This document shows, one piece after another, positions 1-7,213 of a DNA stretch of 44,985 nucleotides. The DNA is from an uncultured Eubacteriales bacterium (GTDB lineage Bacteria; Bacillota; Clostridia; Lachnospirales; CAG-274), in contig CABVAP010000006.1 of the NCBI GenBank assembly GCA_902496345.1, forward strand, positions 1 to 44,985, given 5' to 3'. The notes below the pieces were generated by a model. The model made no database searches. It had not been told where the DNA came from and saw only the letters and a program-made list of their open reading frames with translations. Positions within the stretch are counted from its first letter, which is position 1; each line of letters opens with the position of its first letter. The translations under genes were made by a program, and so were the position numbers.

Positions 1-86
1 CCTTTTTGCGATAGAAAAAGGTTTCAAAGATTTTATAATTTAATCGACAAACCCCAATTTGTAAAAAAATTGATTTTTTGTAATGT
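1..86 (+). other. Left flank; possible 3' end of a plus-strand gene
   Basis: Reading frame 2 is open from the window edge to TAA at 41-43 and would encode a short C-terminal tail ending LFAIEKGFKDFII. It is followed by a shared terminator at 87-124, which would suit a convergent gene. Only 13 codons are visible, so no product can be named. Positions 1-21 also form a perfect 7-bp inverted repeat (CCTTTTT/AAAAAGG), which is an alternative explanation for this stretch. Confidence 0.3.
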
Positions 87-124
87 AAAACACCCCTAAA
101 ATTCGAAGAATTTAGGGGTGTTTT
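87..124. terminator. Bidirectional intrinsic terminator
   Basis: A perfect 14-bp stem (AAAACACCCCTAAA at 87-100, its complement at 111-124) encloses a 10-base loop. The A/T runs at both feet give a U-tract in either direction. It ends the minus-strand kinase-like gene three bases after its stop and would also stop a plus-strand gene entering from the left. Confidence 0.9.
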
Positions 125-126
125 GT

Positions 127-753
127 TTATTTGTTATATAACATATTGATGTTTGAAATTATAGATTTCACAGCATTATCGATTCCGAATTTACTTGTGT
201 TGATAATTAAATCGTAGTTAGTAAGACCAGTCCATTCGTTTCCTGTGTAATAATTGTAGTAGTTGTTACGTTTTTTGTCAGCTTTGACAATTGAGTTCTT
301 TGCTTCTTTTTCTGAAAGATTGTAAAGTTCCATAATTCTTTTTATACGGAAGTCGTCATCGGCGTGCAAATAAACACGCATTAAATTTTCTTCATCTCTT
401 AAAATATAGTCTGAACAACGACCAACTATAACACAAGAGTTTTCTTTAGCAATGTTTTTTATGACATTAGACTGGATAGAAAAAAGTTTGTCGTTTGTTA
501 ATAAATCGTCATTTCTGAAAAATAATGAACTCATAGAGTTTGAACCCATTACCAAAGAATAAAGAAAACTATTTGATGGTGCTTCATCAGCTTTTTCAAA
601 AACATTTTCACAAAAACCACTCTCTTTTGCAGCAAGTGCAATAAGCTCTTTGTCGTAATATTTAATTCCATAATGGTCAGCTATCTTTTTACCTATTTCA
701 CGTCCACCACTTCCAAATTGTCTTCCTATTGTAATTATAAATTTATTGCTCAT
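127..753 (-). CDS. Cytidylate kinase-like family protein
   Basis: This 208-residue protein has an N-terminal glycine-rich nucleotide-binding loop (GRQFGSGGREI, residues 10-20) directly after the first beta strand, and a second conserved segment GRCSDYIL near residues 111-118. Both are typical of the cytidylate_kin2 (PF13189) group, a P-loop kinase family related to CMP kinase. Members are soluble; their true substrate is mostly unknown, so nucleotide phosphorylation is family inference and not a demonstrated role. It is not the canonical cmk gene. The ATG at 751-753 has GAGGTGA seven bases upstream. It lies downstream of the FAH-family gene on the same strand with an 80-bp gap holding a possible own promoter, and it ends at a strong terminator. 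Confidence 0.8.
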   Translation of the reverse strand: MSNKFIITIGRQFGSGGREIGKKIADHYGIKYYDKELIALAAKESGFCENVFEKADEAPSNSFLYSLVMGSNSMSSLFFRNDDLLTNDKLFSIQSNVIKNIAKENSCVIVGRCSDYILRDEENLMRVYLHADDDFRIKRIMELYNLSEKEAKNSIVKADKKRNNYYNYYTGNEWTGLTNYDLIINTSKFGIDNAVKSIISNINMLYNK

Positions 754-799
754 ACAATCACCTCATATATTTTATTTGACATTTTATATTATTACAATT

Positions 800-829
800 A
801 TTCTAACATAAAACAATCGAAATTTTCAA
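800..829 (-). promoter_or_regulatory. Possible sigma-A promoter for the kinase-like gene
   Basis: On the minus strand, TTGAAA (824-829) is followed after 18 bases by TAGAAT (800-805), about 45 bases before the start codon. The match is moderate and lies in very AT-rich DNA, so it may be chance. Confidence 0.35.
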
Positions 830-833
830 ATGT

Positions 834-1712
834 TTATTTTACAGTATTTTTTAGAATACCGATACCTTCGATTTCACATTCAACAACATCTCCAGATTTT
901 AAGAAATTTGGAGGAGTAAAGCCCATTCCAACACCTGCTGGAGTTCCCGTTGCAATTATTGTGCCTGCTTTTAATGTCATTCCTTTTGTAAGTTCGCTTA
1001 TTATATATGGAATATCAAAAATCAAAAGGTCTGTTGTACTGTTTTGACGAAGTTCGCCATTTACTCTTGACATAATCTTTAATTTTGGTGGGTTGTTGAA
1101 TTCATCTACTGTTGCAATGCAAGGCCCTATTGGAGTAAAGCCATCAAGACTTTTTCCAAAATACCATTGTTTATGTTCAGTTTGAAGATTTCTAGCACTT
1201 ACATCATTGATTATTGTGTAACCAAAGACATAGTCGAATGCTTTATCAGCTGGTACATCTTTTGCATCTTTTTTAATTATAACGGCAAGTTCACATTCAT
1301 AGTCTAAACTATCAACTATATTAAAATGACCGTCAATGTAATCATTATTTGCAACAGCTTCGTTTACCCTCTTTGAAAAATATATAGGTACTTTTCTTTC
1401 GCCACCAAATGCCTCTTTTTTATATCTTGCTGATTCTACAGCGTGGGCAAAATAGTTTATGCCTAAACACAATATATCTTGTTTTGGTCTTGGAATTGGA
1501 GAAAGAAGTTTGATTTCGTCTTCTGAAATTAAGTTATCATCAGTTATGTACTCTCTAATATTGTTGATTTCATCAGATGTTATTTTTTCAATTAATTCAT
1601 TCATATCAGAATAAGTTATATTTGCTTTCTTTAAAGGAAGAATTCTTTCGCCTTCTTTTATCCCTAATTCTTCTGTATTTGTAGACTTATTTATGTAAGT
1701 TATGAATTTCAT
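834..1712 (-). CDS. Fumarylacetoacetate hydrolase family protein
   Basis: At 292 residues it matches the FAH/HpaG/YcgM family of metal-dependent C-C hydrolases and decarboxylases acting on beta-diketo acids, oxaloacetate or acylpyruvates. Seen directly: the family core GINYFAHAVES (residues 84-94), the metal-ligand pair in DYECEL (E139, E141), D170 in NDVSAR, and the C-terminal TGTPAGVGMGF loop. The family fold is a soluble, usually dimeric Mg2+ or Mn2+ enzyme. The substrate cannot be told from sequence; no catabolic partner genes are adjacent, so acylpyruvate hydrolase or oxaloacetate decarboxylase (metabolite repair) are both possible. ATG at 1710-1712 follows TAGGAGG on the minus strand. 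An ATTATA (minus TATAAT) at 1743-1748 is a plausible -10 without a good -35. Confidence 0.88.
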   Translation of the reverse strand: MKFITYINKSTNTEELGIKEGERILPLKKANITYSDMNELIEKITSDEINNIREYITDDNLISEDEIKLLSPIPRPKQDILCLGINYFAHAVESARYKKEAFGGERKVPIYFSKRVNEAVANNDYIDGHFNIVDSLDYECELAVIIKKDAKDVPADKAFDYVFGYTIINDVSARNLQTEHKQWYFGKSLDGFTPIGPCIATVDEFNNPPKLKIMSRVNGELRQNSTTDLLIFDIPYIISELTKGMTLKAGTIIATGTPAGVGMGFTPPNFLKSGDVVECEIEGIGILKNTVK

Positions 1713-1818
1713 AAAGTTACCTCCTATAAAGTTTATTACATAATTATATCATAAAATTCATAAGTTTTCTATAATTTTTATTAAATTTCTATTTTGGAGG
1801 CAAATATATTTTAAGATA

Positions 1819-1847
1819 TTGACAGCTTTAGCAAAATAATATATAAT
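1819..1847 (+). promoter_or_regulatory. Consensus sigma-A promoter of tRNA-Arg
   Basis: TTGACA (1819-1824), a 17-base spacer, and TATAAT (1842-1847): both hexamers are perfect consensus with ideal spacing. The tRNA begins 18 bases after the -10, which fits a short precursor leader. Confidence 0.92.
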
Positions 1848-1865
1848 ATAATCCGTTACAGAAGT

Positions 1866-1939
1866 GTTCTCGTAGCTCAGCTGGATAGAGCACTCGCCTC
1901 CTAAGCGAGGGGTCGGAGGTTCAAATCCTCTCGGGAACG
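1866..1939 (+). tRNA. tRNA-Arg (anticodon CCT)
   Basis: The 74-base cloverleaf has acceptor GTTCTCG pairing with CGGGAAC (one G-U), discriminator G, anticodon stem CTCGC/GCGAG around loop CTCCTAA (anticodon CCT, decoding AGG), and T arm GGAGG/CCTCT with TTCAAAT. CCA is not encoded. It has its own perfect promoter and terminator, so it is a single-gene unit between the minus-strand hydrolase and aroC. Confidence 0.96.
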
Positions 1940-1941
1940 TT

Positions 1942-1977
1942 AAAAGACAGGTGGTTTAGTATCATCTGTCTTTTGTT
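1942..1977 (+). terminator. Terminator of tRNA-Arg
   Basis: AAAAGACAGGTG (1942-1953) pairs with CATCTGTCTTTT (1963-1974), 12 bp with one G-U, followed by a T-rich run. It starts three bases after the tRNA. Confidence 0.85.
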
Positions 1978-2089
1978 TTACATATTTAAAACTAAAGTTT
2001 CTATGAAATTTAAATTTTGAAACATTGGATTTTTACAGCGATTATTTTTAGCTTTTAAGCTATTTTTATAAAATGAAAAGGGGAATTTT

Positions 2090-3199
2090 ATGTCTGGTTC
2101 GATTTTTGGAAATATGTTTAGAATATCAACGTGGGGAGAATCCCACGGAAAAGCTCTTGGTGTTGTTATTGATGGTTGCCCTGCTGGTATCGAACTTTCT
2201 GAAGAAGATATTCAGAAAGATTTAGACAGAAGAAAGCCAGGTACTAGTAAATATACAACTCAAAGGGCAGAGGGTGACATTGTAGAAATTTTATCTGGTG
2301 TTTTTGAGGGAAAAACAACAGGTACTCCTATATCTCTTGTTGTTTTTAACAAAGACCAACGTTCTAAAGATTATTCTGAAATTTCTAAAATCTTTAGACC
2401 TGGTCACGCAGATTTTGGTTTTGAATCAAAATATGGTTTTCGTGACTATAGGGGAGGTGGTAGGTCATCTGGTAGAGAAACTGTTGCTAGAGTTGCTGCC
2501 GGTGCTATTGCTAGAAAAATTTTATTATCTCTCGGTATAAACGTTGTTGCATATACAAGGTCTATCGGCAATGTTGAGGTTGATTATAAAAATTTTGACA
2601 TCGATGAAAGATTTAAAAATTCACTTGTTATGCCTGACAAAGACGCTGCTTTAAAAGCTCAAACTCTTCTTGATGAGGCAATAAAGGAAAAAGATTCTGT
2701 TGGTGGCGTTGTTCAATGCGAAATTTCGGGTGTTAAGGCTGGTATTGGTGAACCTGTTTTTGACAAACTTGATTCATCGTTAGCTAAAGCTATAATGTCA
2801 ATTGGTGCTGTTAAAGGCATTGAATTTGGGTTAGGATTTGAAGCTTCTAAGGTAAAAGGCTCTTTTGACAACGATAGTTTCTATTATGATGATGACAATA
2901 ATGTTAAAAAGTACACTAATAATTCTGGTGGTATATTAGGTGGAATGTCTGACGGTTCTAATATTATCTTTAGAGCTGCTTTTAAACCTACACCATCTAT
3001 TGCGTCACCACAAAAAACTATATCTAACACAACAGGCGAAAATGTTGAAATTGAAATAAAGGGCAGACACGACCCTATTGTTGTTGCAAGAGCTGTCGTT
3101 GTTGTTGAAGCTATGGCAGCTATTACCCTTGTTGATTTGATTTTTGAAAATATGACTTCAAAAATTGAATATATAAAAAAATATTATGAAAATTTGTAA
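2090..3199 (+). CDS. aroC: Chorismate synthase
   Basis: The 369-residue protein catalyses the last shikimate-pathway step, conversion of 5-enolpyruvylshikimate-3-phosphate to chorismate, using reduced FMN in the cytosol. The three family signatures are visible: GESHGKALGVVIDGCPAG near residue 16, the central FRDYRGGGRSSGRETVARVA block, and the C-terminal block from GGMSDGSNI through RHDPIVVARAVVVVEAM. Length is normal for the family. The start ATG is preceded by AAAGGGG. No other aro gene is adjacent, so the gene stands alone after the tRNA. A weak -35-like TTGAAA lies at 2017-2022 without a convincing -10. No T-box or tryptophan-type leader elements are evident in the 110-base upstream gap. 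Confidence 0.98.
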   Translation: MSGSIFGNMFRISTWGESHGKALGVVIDGCPAGIELSEEDIQKDLDRRKPGTSKYTTQRAEGDIVEILSGVFEGKTTGTPISLVVFNKDQRSKDYSEISKIFRPGHADFGFESKYGFRDYRGGGRSSGRETVARVAAGAIARKILLSLGINVVAYTRSIGNVEVDYKNFDIDERFKNSLVMPDKDAALKAQTLLDEAIKEKDSVGGVVQCEISGVKAGIGEPVFDKLDSSLAKAIMSIGAVKGIEFGLGFEASKVKGSFDNDSFYYDDDNNVKKYTNNSGGILGGMSDGSNIIFRAAFKPTPSIASPQKTISNTTGENVEIEIKGRHDPIVVARAVVVVEAMAAITLVDLIFENMTSKIEYIKKYYENL

Positions 3200-3215
3200 A
3201 ATTTCAAAAAAAATG

Positions 3216-3244
3216 TTGCAGAATATTTTTTTGTATGATACAAT
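3216..3244 (+). promoter_or_regulatory. Sigma-A promoter of secG
   Basis: TTGCAG (3216-3221), 17-base spacer, TACAAT (3239-3244), 33 bases before the secG start codon and just after the aroC stop. One mismatch in the -10 and two in the -35. Confidence 0.7.
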
Positions 3245-3277
3245 ATTAAAAGTATGAATAATTTTAGGAGGTGCAAT

Positions 3278-3712
3278 ATGGACACTATTACTATAGTATT
3301 GACCGTTGCAGAAATTCTTGTAAGTGTTGCTCTTATTGTTGTTATTCTTATGCAATCTAAAAATGCCTCTGGTTTAACAGGTGCTTTGGGTGGTATGGGA
3401 CAAACTAACACTTATTGGGACAAAAACAAAGGAAGGTCTTTAGAGGGAAAACTTACAAAGTATACTAAAATTTTAGCTACTTTATTCATCATCATTGGTC
3501 TTGCTATTTCATTTATGACAAGTACAAGCTTAAACAATGGTGTTACAGATGATTCTGCAAATTCAGATACTGGAATTGAAATAGTAACTGATAGTGCTGA
3601 TTCTGCTGACAACGCTGCTGCTCCAGAATTGGAAGTTGTTCCTAATGATGGTGCTGACACTACTAATGTACAGGCTGATGTTGATAGCGCAAACGCTTCA
3701 GAAGCACAGTAG
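3278..3712 (+). CDS. secG: SecG, preprotein translocase subunit
   Basis: SecG is the small accessory subunit of the SecYEG membrane channel. The 144-residue protein shows two hydrophobic segments (about residues 4-24 and 50-72) flanking the conserved cytoplasmic loop with GLTGALGGMGQT, the hallmark of SecG/YvaL. After the second segment it carries an unusual acidic, Asp/Ala/Ser-rich tail of about 60 residues, so it is roughly twice the length of a minimal SecG. I chose ATG 3278 because AGGAGG (3266-3271) lies six bases upstream; an earlier in-frame ATG at 3254 precedes that site. SecY is encoded about 18 kb further on in the ribosomal operon. Confidence 0.93.
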   Translation: MDTITIVLTVAEILVSVALIVVILMQSKNASGLTGALGGMGQTNTYWDKNKGRSLEGKLTKYTKILATLFIIIGLAISFMTSTSLNNGVTDDSANSDTGIEIVTDSADSADNAAAPELEVVPNDGADTTNVQADVDSANASEAQ

Positions 3713-3741
3713 TTATTGAATTTTATCCGATATAAAAATGG

Positions 3742-3778
3742 AAAAGATTGTCGTTTTTTATGGCAGTCTTTTTTTATT
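3742..3778 (+). terminator. Terminator after secG
   Basis: AAAGATTGTC-type left arm and GGCAGTCTTT right arm form a 9 to 10-bp stem with G-U pairs, closed by an AT-rich loop and followed by seven T residues. It separates secG from the DUF2508 gene. Confidence 0.75.
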
Positions 3779-3861
3779 TTCATTAATTTTATACTGCTTG
3801 GAATAAAATGAGAGTTTTAGGACTATATTATTAATGAGAATTTATTTAGGAGGTCTTGACT

Positions 3862-4119
3862 ATGTTAAAAAAATTTATCGAAAAATTTAATAAGAGTCAG
3901 GAAGTGCAAATCGATGAGGACGCTATACGAATTAAAAATATGCTTGAAAACGTAAAAAATGAACTTGAATTTGTCCATAATGAATTTGATTACATTACAG
4001 ATGATATTTTGATAGACAGTTTTATATATGAAATAAAAGCACTTAATATGAAATATCAATATTATCTTAAACTATGCAAACAAAAAGGTCTTAATGCTAA
4101 TAAATTTGAAAGTATTTAA
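3862..4119 (+). CDS. DUF2508 (YaaL-like) family protein
   Basis: This 85-residue, highly charged cytosolic protein matches the short YaaL/DUF2508 family: a helical region ending with the pattern ITDDILIDSFIYEIKALNMKY and QYYLKLCKQKGL. Function of the family is unknown. The match is supported by context: in Bacillus and many Clostridia a yaaL-type gene sits directly before bofA, as here (15-bp gap). ATG 3862 has AGGAGG (3848-3853) eight bases upstream; a TTG two codons earlier is less well placed. Probably co-transcribed with bofA. Confidence 0.8.
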   Translation: MLKKFIEKFNKSQEVQIDEDAIRIKNMLENVKNELEFVHNEFDYITDDILIDSFIYEIKALNMKYQYYLKLCKQKGLNANKFESI

Positions 4120-4134
4120 TATGGGGGAAGGCTT

Positions 4135-4395
4135 ATGTCATCGGAAAACGTTATTATGTATATGATTGGGTTTTGTATATTATTTGCAATTATTATATTT
4201 TTCTCTGATAAATTTAAGTCAATTGGAAAATTTTTTTTTAACGGAATTATAGGCTCTATCAGTATCTATATAATAAATTATTTATTTTCGAATATTGGTC
4301 TTTTTGTTGGTATAAATTTATTGACATTTGCTATTACTGGTGTTTTGGGGATAGCTGGTGTTATTTCTCTATATATATTGAATGCGTTTCTATAA
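4135..4395 (+). CDS. bofA: BofA-family pro-sigma-K processing inhibitor
   Basis: The 86-residue integral membrane protein has two or three hydrophobic segments and the C-terminal BofA signature GINLLTFAITGVLGIAGVIS. In Bacillus subtilis BofA sits in the forespore outer membrane and, with SpoIVFA, holds the site-2 protease SpoIVFB inactive until a forespore signal, timing sigma-K activation. That role is established there and inferred here. ATG 4135 follows GGGGGAAGG. It is the second gene of a DUF2508-bofA pair. The downstream gene encodes a rhomboid protease, an unrelated intramembrane protease, making the neighbourhood worth noting. It marks the organism as a spore former or descendant of one. 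Confidence 0.88.
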   Translation: MSSENVIMYMIGFCILFAIIIFFSDKFKSIGKFFFNGIIGSISIYIINYLFSNIGLFVGINLLTFAITGVLGIAGVISLYILNAFL

Positions 4396-4410
4396 AATAT
4401 TTTTAAGTTA

Positions 4411-4439
4411 TTGTTTATTTTAATATTATATGCTAAAAT
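4411..4439 (+). promoter_or_regulatory. Possible promoter of the rhomboid gene
   Basis: TTGTTT (4411-4416), 17-base spacer, TAAAAT (4434-4439), followed by an 8-bp hairpin with one G-U pair (4445-4452 with 4462-4469) and no U-tract. This would allow the rhomboid gene to be transcribed apart from bofA. Confidence 0.45.
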
Positions 4440-4501
4440 AAGCCGTAGTGTAGATTACTCATATACTACAACAAATATTTAACAAAAGAAGATGATTTTT
4501 T

Positions 4502-5641
4502 ATGAACTATACTTTTTTTAAAAGTTTTTATGAAAAACTTATAGAAAATGAATTTCGGCTTATAGATGGGTTCTTTGATAAGGCTGAAATTGATGAAAAT
4601 AGCCGTTATTTTGGCGTATACAAGTATATTGGTAATTTTGTTTATTGTTTAACCGTTGTTAATAAAAACGCCTGTGACGGTAAATATCGGGAATATGTCG
4701 ATGATTTGCGTACCAAAGTTAAACAGATATTTGAAAAGATTAATATAACTAATATGATTTCACTTAATATTATTATTTCGGAAAATATTTCTGATGATAT
4801 TGTAGGTTATATGAATCAATTTAGTTTTGATATTGAAAATCAATACAATGAATTATGCTGGTGTATAGATTGCTTTGATAAAAAAATAGTGACTGACGAA
4901 AATGTCCCTGATAAAATTCTTGATATACATAAAATTGTAAGTGATACTTTTTCTTTTATTGAGAATACTGATAACAAGGGAATTACAAATGTTGACAACT
5001 CTAACTTTTATCGAATTGCCGAAGATATAAAAATAAAAAATCAAAAAAGCCTTAAATCGCAAAATAGTACCGTTACTTTTATTTTATTGATAATAAATGT
5101 ACTTGTGTTTGCTACTATGGAGCTTAATGGTGGCTCTGAAAATTATGAAAATCTTATCAAGTTTGGTGCTGTGTCTTCTGAACTTGTTTTTCAAAACGGG
5201 CAATTCTTTAGACTCTTTACAGATATGTTCGTTCACATAGGTTTTGCCCATATTGCCTCAAATGCTTTATCACTTTATATATTGGGGTCTAGAAGTGAAA
5301 AGTATTTTGGAAGTCCTTTATTCCTATTTATCTATTTAGTTTCTGGTGTCGGTGCGTCTTTAGCTAGTGTTATCTTTACAGATGGATTATCTGCCGGTGC
5401 GTCCGGTGCTATCTTTGGAATAATGGGTGCAATGCTTATAAACAGCTTTATAACTAAAAAATCTATTGGGGATTTTTCTGGTTACTTTATGGCTATATTT
5501 TCACTTATAAATATAGGCACAGGGTTTATTATGACGGGTGTTGACAATGCCGGTCATATCGGAGGTTTTTTGACTGGGGCTATTATATCTTTAATTTACA
5601 CAATAATAGAAAAAAACAAAATTAAAAAAATGGGTAAATAA
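4502..5641 (+). CDS. Rhomboid-family intramembrane serine protease with long N-terminal domain
   Basis: Residues about 195-370 form a six-to-seven-helix rhomboid domain: the first helix LLIINVLVFATMEL, the HIGFAHIASNALSLYILG segment, GASGAIFG with catalytic serine S301, and NAGHIGG with catalytic histidine H352. Rhomboids cleave transmembrane substrates within the membrane using this Ser-His dyad. The first roughly 190 residues are soluble and match no family I recognise; they include ELCWCIDCF with three cysteines. The start ATG has only a weak purine-rich site (AAAAGAAGATGA). The gene lies between bofA and an unknown gene 52 bp downstream. Substrate unknown. Both catalytic residues are present, so it should be active. 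Confidence 0.92.
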   Translation: MNYTFFKSFYEKLIENEFRLIDGFFDKAEIDENSRYFGVYKYIGNFVYCLTVVNKNACDGKYREYVDDLRTKVKQIFEKINITNMISLNIIISENISDDIVGYMNQFSFDIENQYNELCWCIDCFDKKIVTDENVPDKILDIHKIVSDTFSFIENTDNKGITNVDNSNFYRIAEDIKIKNQKSLKSQNSTVTFILLIINVLVFATMELNGGSENYENLIKFGAVSSELVFQNGQFFRLFTDMFVHIGFAHIASNALSLYILGSRSEKYFGSPLFLFIYLVSGVGASLASVIFTDGLSAGASGAIFGIMGAMLINSFITKKSIGDFSGYFMAIFSLINIGTGFIMTGVDNAGHIGGFLTGAIISLIYTIIEKNKIKKMGK

Positions 5642-5693
5642 TTACAGGTATCTTTTACAATAGTTTTTAAATATTATTTGGGGGTTTTCAGCT

Positions 5694-6380
5694 ATGGAAA
5701 AATTGTTTTGCTCTGTTATAAAGGAATTTGAAAAGAAAATGTCTGGTGATGAGCTACATTGTATTGACGATTTTTTTGATTTTTCATCTAAAAGATTTAG
5801 ATTTATGGAGATAAATTCGGCAAATAATCAGTGTATAGACAAATTTCTTTTTATGTGGATTCCTAAAAAAGTTACAAATTCTGAAGATGGGCAAATAGAA
5901 AAATATGTTAAGTCAATTAATTCTTTTTCAAAATATATTAGGGAGAACTATGATGTAATTATTGATGAAAAAACTAATTATGATATTTCTGAAATAAAAC
6001 GAATTTGTGGTATCAATAATGAGTTCAAAAGGTTTTTATACAATCCTGTTATTTCATATTCTCCTATGATAATAGATTTTGATATTTATAAGAAAAAAAG
6101 AAATATGCTTACCAAAGATATGTTTTTTACTATGACAGAAGAGGGATATTTTACCCTTGAGGAAATTTTTAGAGGCGATTTCGTTATACTTAAAAAAATG
6201 TACACAGGTAGGTTTATAAAAGTGGCTGTTGATAAAAATATTGCTAACAAAGTTAAAAAAGGCGACGTACTATTTGCAAGTTTAAGGCAAAATCCTTTTT
6301 TCTCTTGGGAATTTGTTGAGCTGTACAAATATTATTCGTCTAATGTTCTTGAATATATAAAAGCAAATGTTACTTTTTGA
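5694..6380 (+). CDS. Protein of unknown function
   Basis: I do not recognise this 228-residue protein. It has no signal peptide or clear membrane segment and looks cytosolic. The N-terminal half is helical and charged; the C-terminal third (from about residue 155) looks beta-rich, with FVILKKMYTGRFIKVAVD and KKGDVLFASLRQNPFFSWE. The opening segment ELHCIDDFFDFSS loosely resembles FRLIDGFFDKAE at the same position of the preceding rhomboid protein, so the two N-termini might be distant relatives; this is by eye only. ATG 5694 follows TTGGGGG. The 52-bp gap to the rhomboid gene and 44-bp gap to the glycosylase gene suggest one transcript. Confidence 0.75.
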   Translation: MEKLFCSVIKEFEKKMSGDELHCIDDFFDFSSKRFRFMEINSANNQCIDKFLFMWIPKKVTNSEDGQIEKYVKSINSFSKYIRENYDVIIDEKTNYDISEIKRICGINNEFKRFLYNPVISYSPMIIDFDIYKKKRNMLTKDMFFTMTEEGYFTLEEIFRGDFVILKKMYTGRFIKVAVDKNIANKVKKGDVLFASLRQNPFFSWEFVELYKYYSSNVLEYIKANVTF

Positions 6381-6424
6381 TAAACAATACTAATGATAAA
6401 TATTATTTTTGAAAGGAAAAGTTT

Positions 6425-6991
6425 ATGATTTCTAAAATTTACGACGATTTGATAAAAAATTCTGAAATAGTTTTCCCTGACAGAAAGGTTGTTTTAGGTG
6501 ATGGGAAAATTAATGCTGATATTTTATTAATAGGTGAGGCTCCAGGTGGGGAGGAAGAAAAACAAGGCAGACCGTTTGTCGGAAGTGCCGGAAAAAACCT
6601 TAATGAATTTCTTGAAATAATAAATCTTGACAGAAGCGAGATTTATATAACAAACGTTGTTAAACTTAGACCATTCAAGTTAAGCCCTAAAACAAACAAA
6701 CCTATAAACAGACCTCCAAACAAACAAGAAATAGATTTTTTTAAAGAATATCTATACAAAGAGATAGACGCTGTAAATCCCAAAATTATTGTGACCCTTG
6801 GAAATACTGCCCTTAAAGCGGTTTTTAAAGATAACAAAGCTCTTATTGGTAATTACCACGGCAGAATTACAGAGGTTTTTGGAAAAAAAGTTTTTCCATT
6901 ATATCACCCAGCGTCAATTATTTATAACAGAGAACTCAAGGTGACTTATTTAGAGGATTTAAATGCACTAAAAGATATTTTACATAAATAA
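6425..6991 (+). CDS. Uracil-DNA glycosylase, family-4-like, lacking Fe-S cysteines
   Basis: This 188-residue protein has the family-4 UDG active-site block GEAPGGEEEKQGRPFVGSAG (residues 38-57), the ITNVVKLRP strand, and the C-terminal YHPASII motif that contacts the uracil. UDGs remove deaminated cytosine from DNA to start base-excision repair. Classical family-4 enzymes hold a 4Fe-4S cluster on four cysteines; here there is no cysteine anywhere in the protein (KLRP replaces KCRP), so it belongs to the cluster-free clostridial variety. ATG 6425 follows GAAAGGAA. A decayed copy of its last 117 bases lies immediately downstream. Confidence 0.9.
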   Translation: MISKIYDDLIKNSEIVFPDRKVVLGDGKINADILLIGEAPGGEEEKQGRPFVGSAGKNLNEFLEIINLDRSEIYITNVVKLRPFKLSPKTNKPINRPPNKQEIDFFKEYLYKEIDAVNPKIIVTLGNTALKAVFKDNKALIGNYHGRITEVFGKKVFPLYHPASIIYNRELKVTYLEDLNALKDILHK

Positions 6992-7002
6992 GGTTGGCTA
7001 AA

Positions 7003-7115
7003 AGGTTTTTTGAAAAAATCTTTTGATTATGCCTTTAAATTCGGTTATTTATAACAGAAAATTAAAGGGGAATTATTTAAAGGATTTAAATACATTAAAG
7101 GATATTTTGCATAAA
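7003..7115 (+). pseudogene. Degenerate tandem copy of the 3' end of the uracil-DNA glycosylase gene
   Basis: Positions 7003-7115 align by eye along their whole length with 6873-6989, the last third of the glycosylase gene. The best block is TTATTTATAACAGA, then a stretch matching GACTTATTTAGAGGATTTAA, then the match to GATATTTTACATAAAT. Substitutions and small indels break the reading frame. It looks like a 3'-terminal duplication that has decayed, ending just before the shared terminator. No start codon or ribosome binding site is evident. Confidence 0.8.
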
Positions 7116-7159
7116 TGTGTTTTAAGTGTACAAAATGATTTTTTTGTTTTGAAATTCAA

Positions 7160-7189
7160 AAAGGCTGTCGATTTTTTTCGACAGCCTTT
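7160..7189. terminator. Bidirectional terminator between convergent genes
   Basis: A perfect 11-bp stem (AAAGGCTGTCG at 7160-7170, complement at 7179-7189) with an 8-base loop and A/T runs on both sides. It serves the plus-strand glycosylase unit and the minus-strand lipoprotein gene. Confidence 0.9.
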
Positions 7190-7213
7190 AAAATTGTTAT
7201 GAATTGATTTTTT

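Noticed and set aside
1866..1939. Integrated element at the tRNA-Arg gene
   Set aside because: Both flanks are ordinary housekeeping genes, there is no integrase and no repeated tRNA 3' end was noticed.
1981..2089. T-box or amino-acid-responsive leader before aroC
   Set aside because: No T-box consensus, no terminator/antiterminator pair and no leader peptide with aromatic codons; only a short TAGCTTTTAAGCTA palindrome.
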